Shown here one piece after another: positions 63,301-64,000 of a DNA stretch of 64,000 nt (positions are counted from its first letter, which is position 1; each line of letters begins with the position of its first letter). The translations under genes and the position numbers were made by a program. The notes under the pieces are model-generated. The model was not told the origin of the DNA. It saw nothing but the letters and a program-made list of their open reading frames with translations, and searched no databases. This DNA is from an uncultured Prevotella sp. (GTDB taxonomy: Bacteria > Bacteroidota > Bacteroidia > Bacteroidales > Bacteroidaceae). The stretch covers positions 49,490-113,489 of the forward strand of contig CABUXJ010000005.1 of NCBI GenBank assembly GCA_902495455.1, in the 5' to 3' direction.

Positions 63301-63841
63301 GAATTTAAGCTCAAAATCCAGAGGCACTTTCTAAAATTTTTCCACCGCGCCATCAAATTTTCAATTCCTGAGAAGGTCAAAGTCGGAGCCGTTTTCCGAC
63401 GAAAAAATCACCGTTTTTGCAATCCGTTAGTATATAGCTACTTATAAAAACATAGGTCTTCCTCTTCTTTGATGAATGTAGGATAGGGCGTCCCGTAAGG
63501 CCCTCCCGACTCTGCAACGGGGCCGCTATTGCTTTGCAACGAGCGCCCCGTTGTGATCCAACGAGCATGCTATTGCGACCCCGTAAGGGCCTTATTGCAA
63601 AAAAACGACCTCTTTTTTGTGCGTTTTTCACCATCAAAAACTCTCTGCTTTTTGCATTTTAGAAAGGTCATAAGGGCCTTACGGCATGATTGTGGTGCGA
63701 AAATTTTCATTCCGTCGCATGCCCATCAGCACCAATGGGGCCCTTATTGCTCTCGGAAAGCCCTCAAGATCGCAAATTTCGAGTGATTTCCCATACATGA
63801 TTTTGTAAACAAATTTATGGCTCATCCGACATTTGGAGTGA
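63301..63841 (+). repeat. Intergenic element, type II, copy E
   Basis: Same order and orientation as copy C (28245-28784): GAATTTAA, AAAATCC, AGGCACTTT, AAAATTTTTCC, GAAGGTCAAA, the array, ATCAAAAACTC, two further palindromes (63668-63684 and CAATGGGGCCCTTATTG at 63733-63749), and CCGACATTTGGAGTGA at the right end. It fills the gap to the right of the glucosaminidase gene. Confidence 0.8.
63493..63597 (+). repeat. Array of five 17-bp palindromes at 22-bp period, copy E
   Basis: Modules start at 63493, 63515, 63537, 63559 and 63581: CCGTAAGGCCCTCCCGA, CAACGGGGCCGCTATTG, CAACGAGCGCCCCGTTG, CAACGAGCATGCTATTG and CCGTAAGGGCCTTATTG. Module 5 is identical to module 1 of copy B. Confidence 0.9.
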
Positions 63842-63915
63842 TATTTCGATTAATATTAAATATTACTTAGATCACTTAATATCTATAGATTCAAGATAGA
63901 AGTGCAACGCTTCAG

Positions 63916-63960
63916 TCCCTCCATTGCTCATGGAGCGTAGCGTAATGGGCAATGGAGGGA
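63916..63960. repeat. 16-bp inverted repeat near the window end
   Basis: TCCCTCCATTGCTCAT (63916-63931) and ATGGGCAATGGAGGGA (63945-63960) are complementary with one mismatch and a 13-nt loop. CAACGCTTC is directly repeated just outside both arms (63905 and 63962). No T-run. It could be another small palindromic repeat. Confidence 0.65.
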
Positions 63961-64000
63961 CAACGCTTCGAATGGCAGGAGAGTTGACAGGCAATACAAA

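Noticed and set aside
11821..63597. CRISPR array
   Set aside because: Repeats are 17-bp palindromes with 5-bp linkers, far too short for repeat plus spacer, and no cas gene lies in the window.

Overview
The window is chromosomal DNA from a member of the Bacteroidota, most likely order Bacteroidales and close to Prevotella-type gut bacteria; the genus is an inference. The evidence is promoter-like boxes of the Bacteroidota form (TAnnTTTG, sometimes with a TTG about 19-20 bp upstream), a xyloglucan-type polysaccharide locus, a C10 cysteine peptidase with BspA-like leucine-rich repeats, a fused NfnAB-type flavoprotein, a reverse rubrerythrin, and many 4-bp ATGA gene overlaps in place of Shine-Dalgarno leaders.

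Layout. 1-9442: downstream part of a polysaccharide utilisation locus, with a truncated GH5 endoglucanase, then GH31 (PA14 insert), GH2, GH3 and a secreted YhcH-family protein; this enzyme set fits xyloglucan breakdown. 9467-14275: an SF1 helicase, then a C10 peptidase coupled to a ZIP metal transporter. 14277-18340 (minus): an EmrAB-TolC-like efflux operon. 19348-28046 (minus): a housekeeping run, phoH, purC, menG, aroE, purM, prfA, pyrF and an HD phosphohydrolase. 28963-35622 (plus): a second exporter operon, TetR, TolC, HlyD, two ABC ATPases and two ABC-2 permeases. 35747-47369 (minus): nucleoside phosphorylase, a PD40-type secreted protein, ttcA, a DUF486 membrane protein, an NfnAB-type fusion, serS, carB, rpmA and rplU. 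48845-63163 (mostly plus): an AraC-type regulator, an M49 dipeptidyl peptidase, an AlkD-like protein, fur, purA, hisS, an SGNH esterase, reverse rubrerythrin, a beta-helix lipoprotein, an M16 peptidase, cdd (minus) and a glucosaminidase with LysM domains.

The most striking non-coding signal is a dispersed intergenic element present five times (near 11.8, 18.8, 28.5, 48.3 and 63.5 kb). Every copy holds exactly five 17-bp imperfect palindromes at an exact 22-bp period, 105 bp in all, although the palindromes differ in sequence. The flanks fall into two types. I do not recognise this element as a described family. Other unexplained structures are a 157-bp nested palindrome at 19.2 kb, an isolated promoter-terminator pair that would give a small RNA of about 90 nt at 47.6 kb, a two-tier inverted repeat in the leader of the first efflux operon, a terminator-like hairpin lying over the start codon of the lipoprotein gene at 56.96 kb, and three 55-bp tandem repeats before the GH31 gene. 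No rRNA, tRNA, CRISPR array, complete insertion sequence or prophage was seen.
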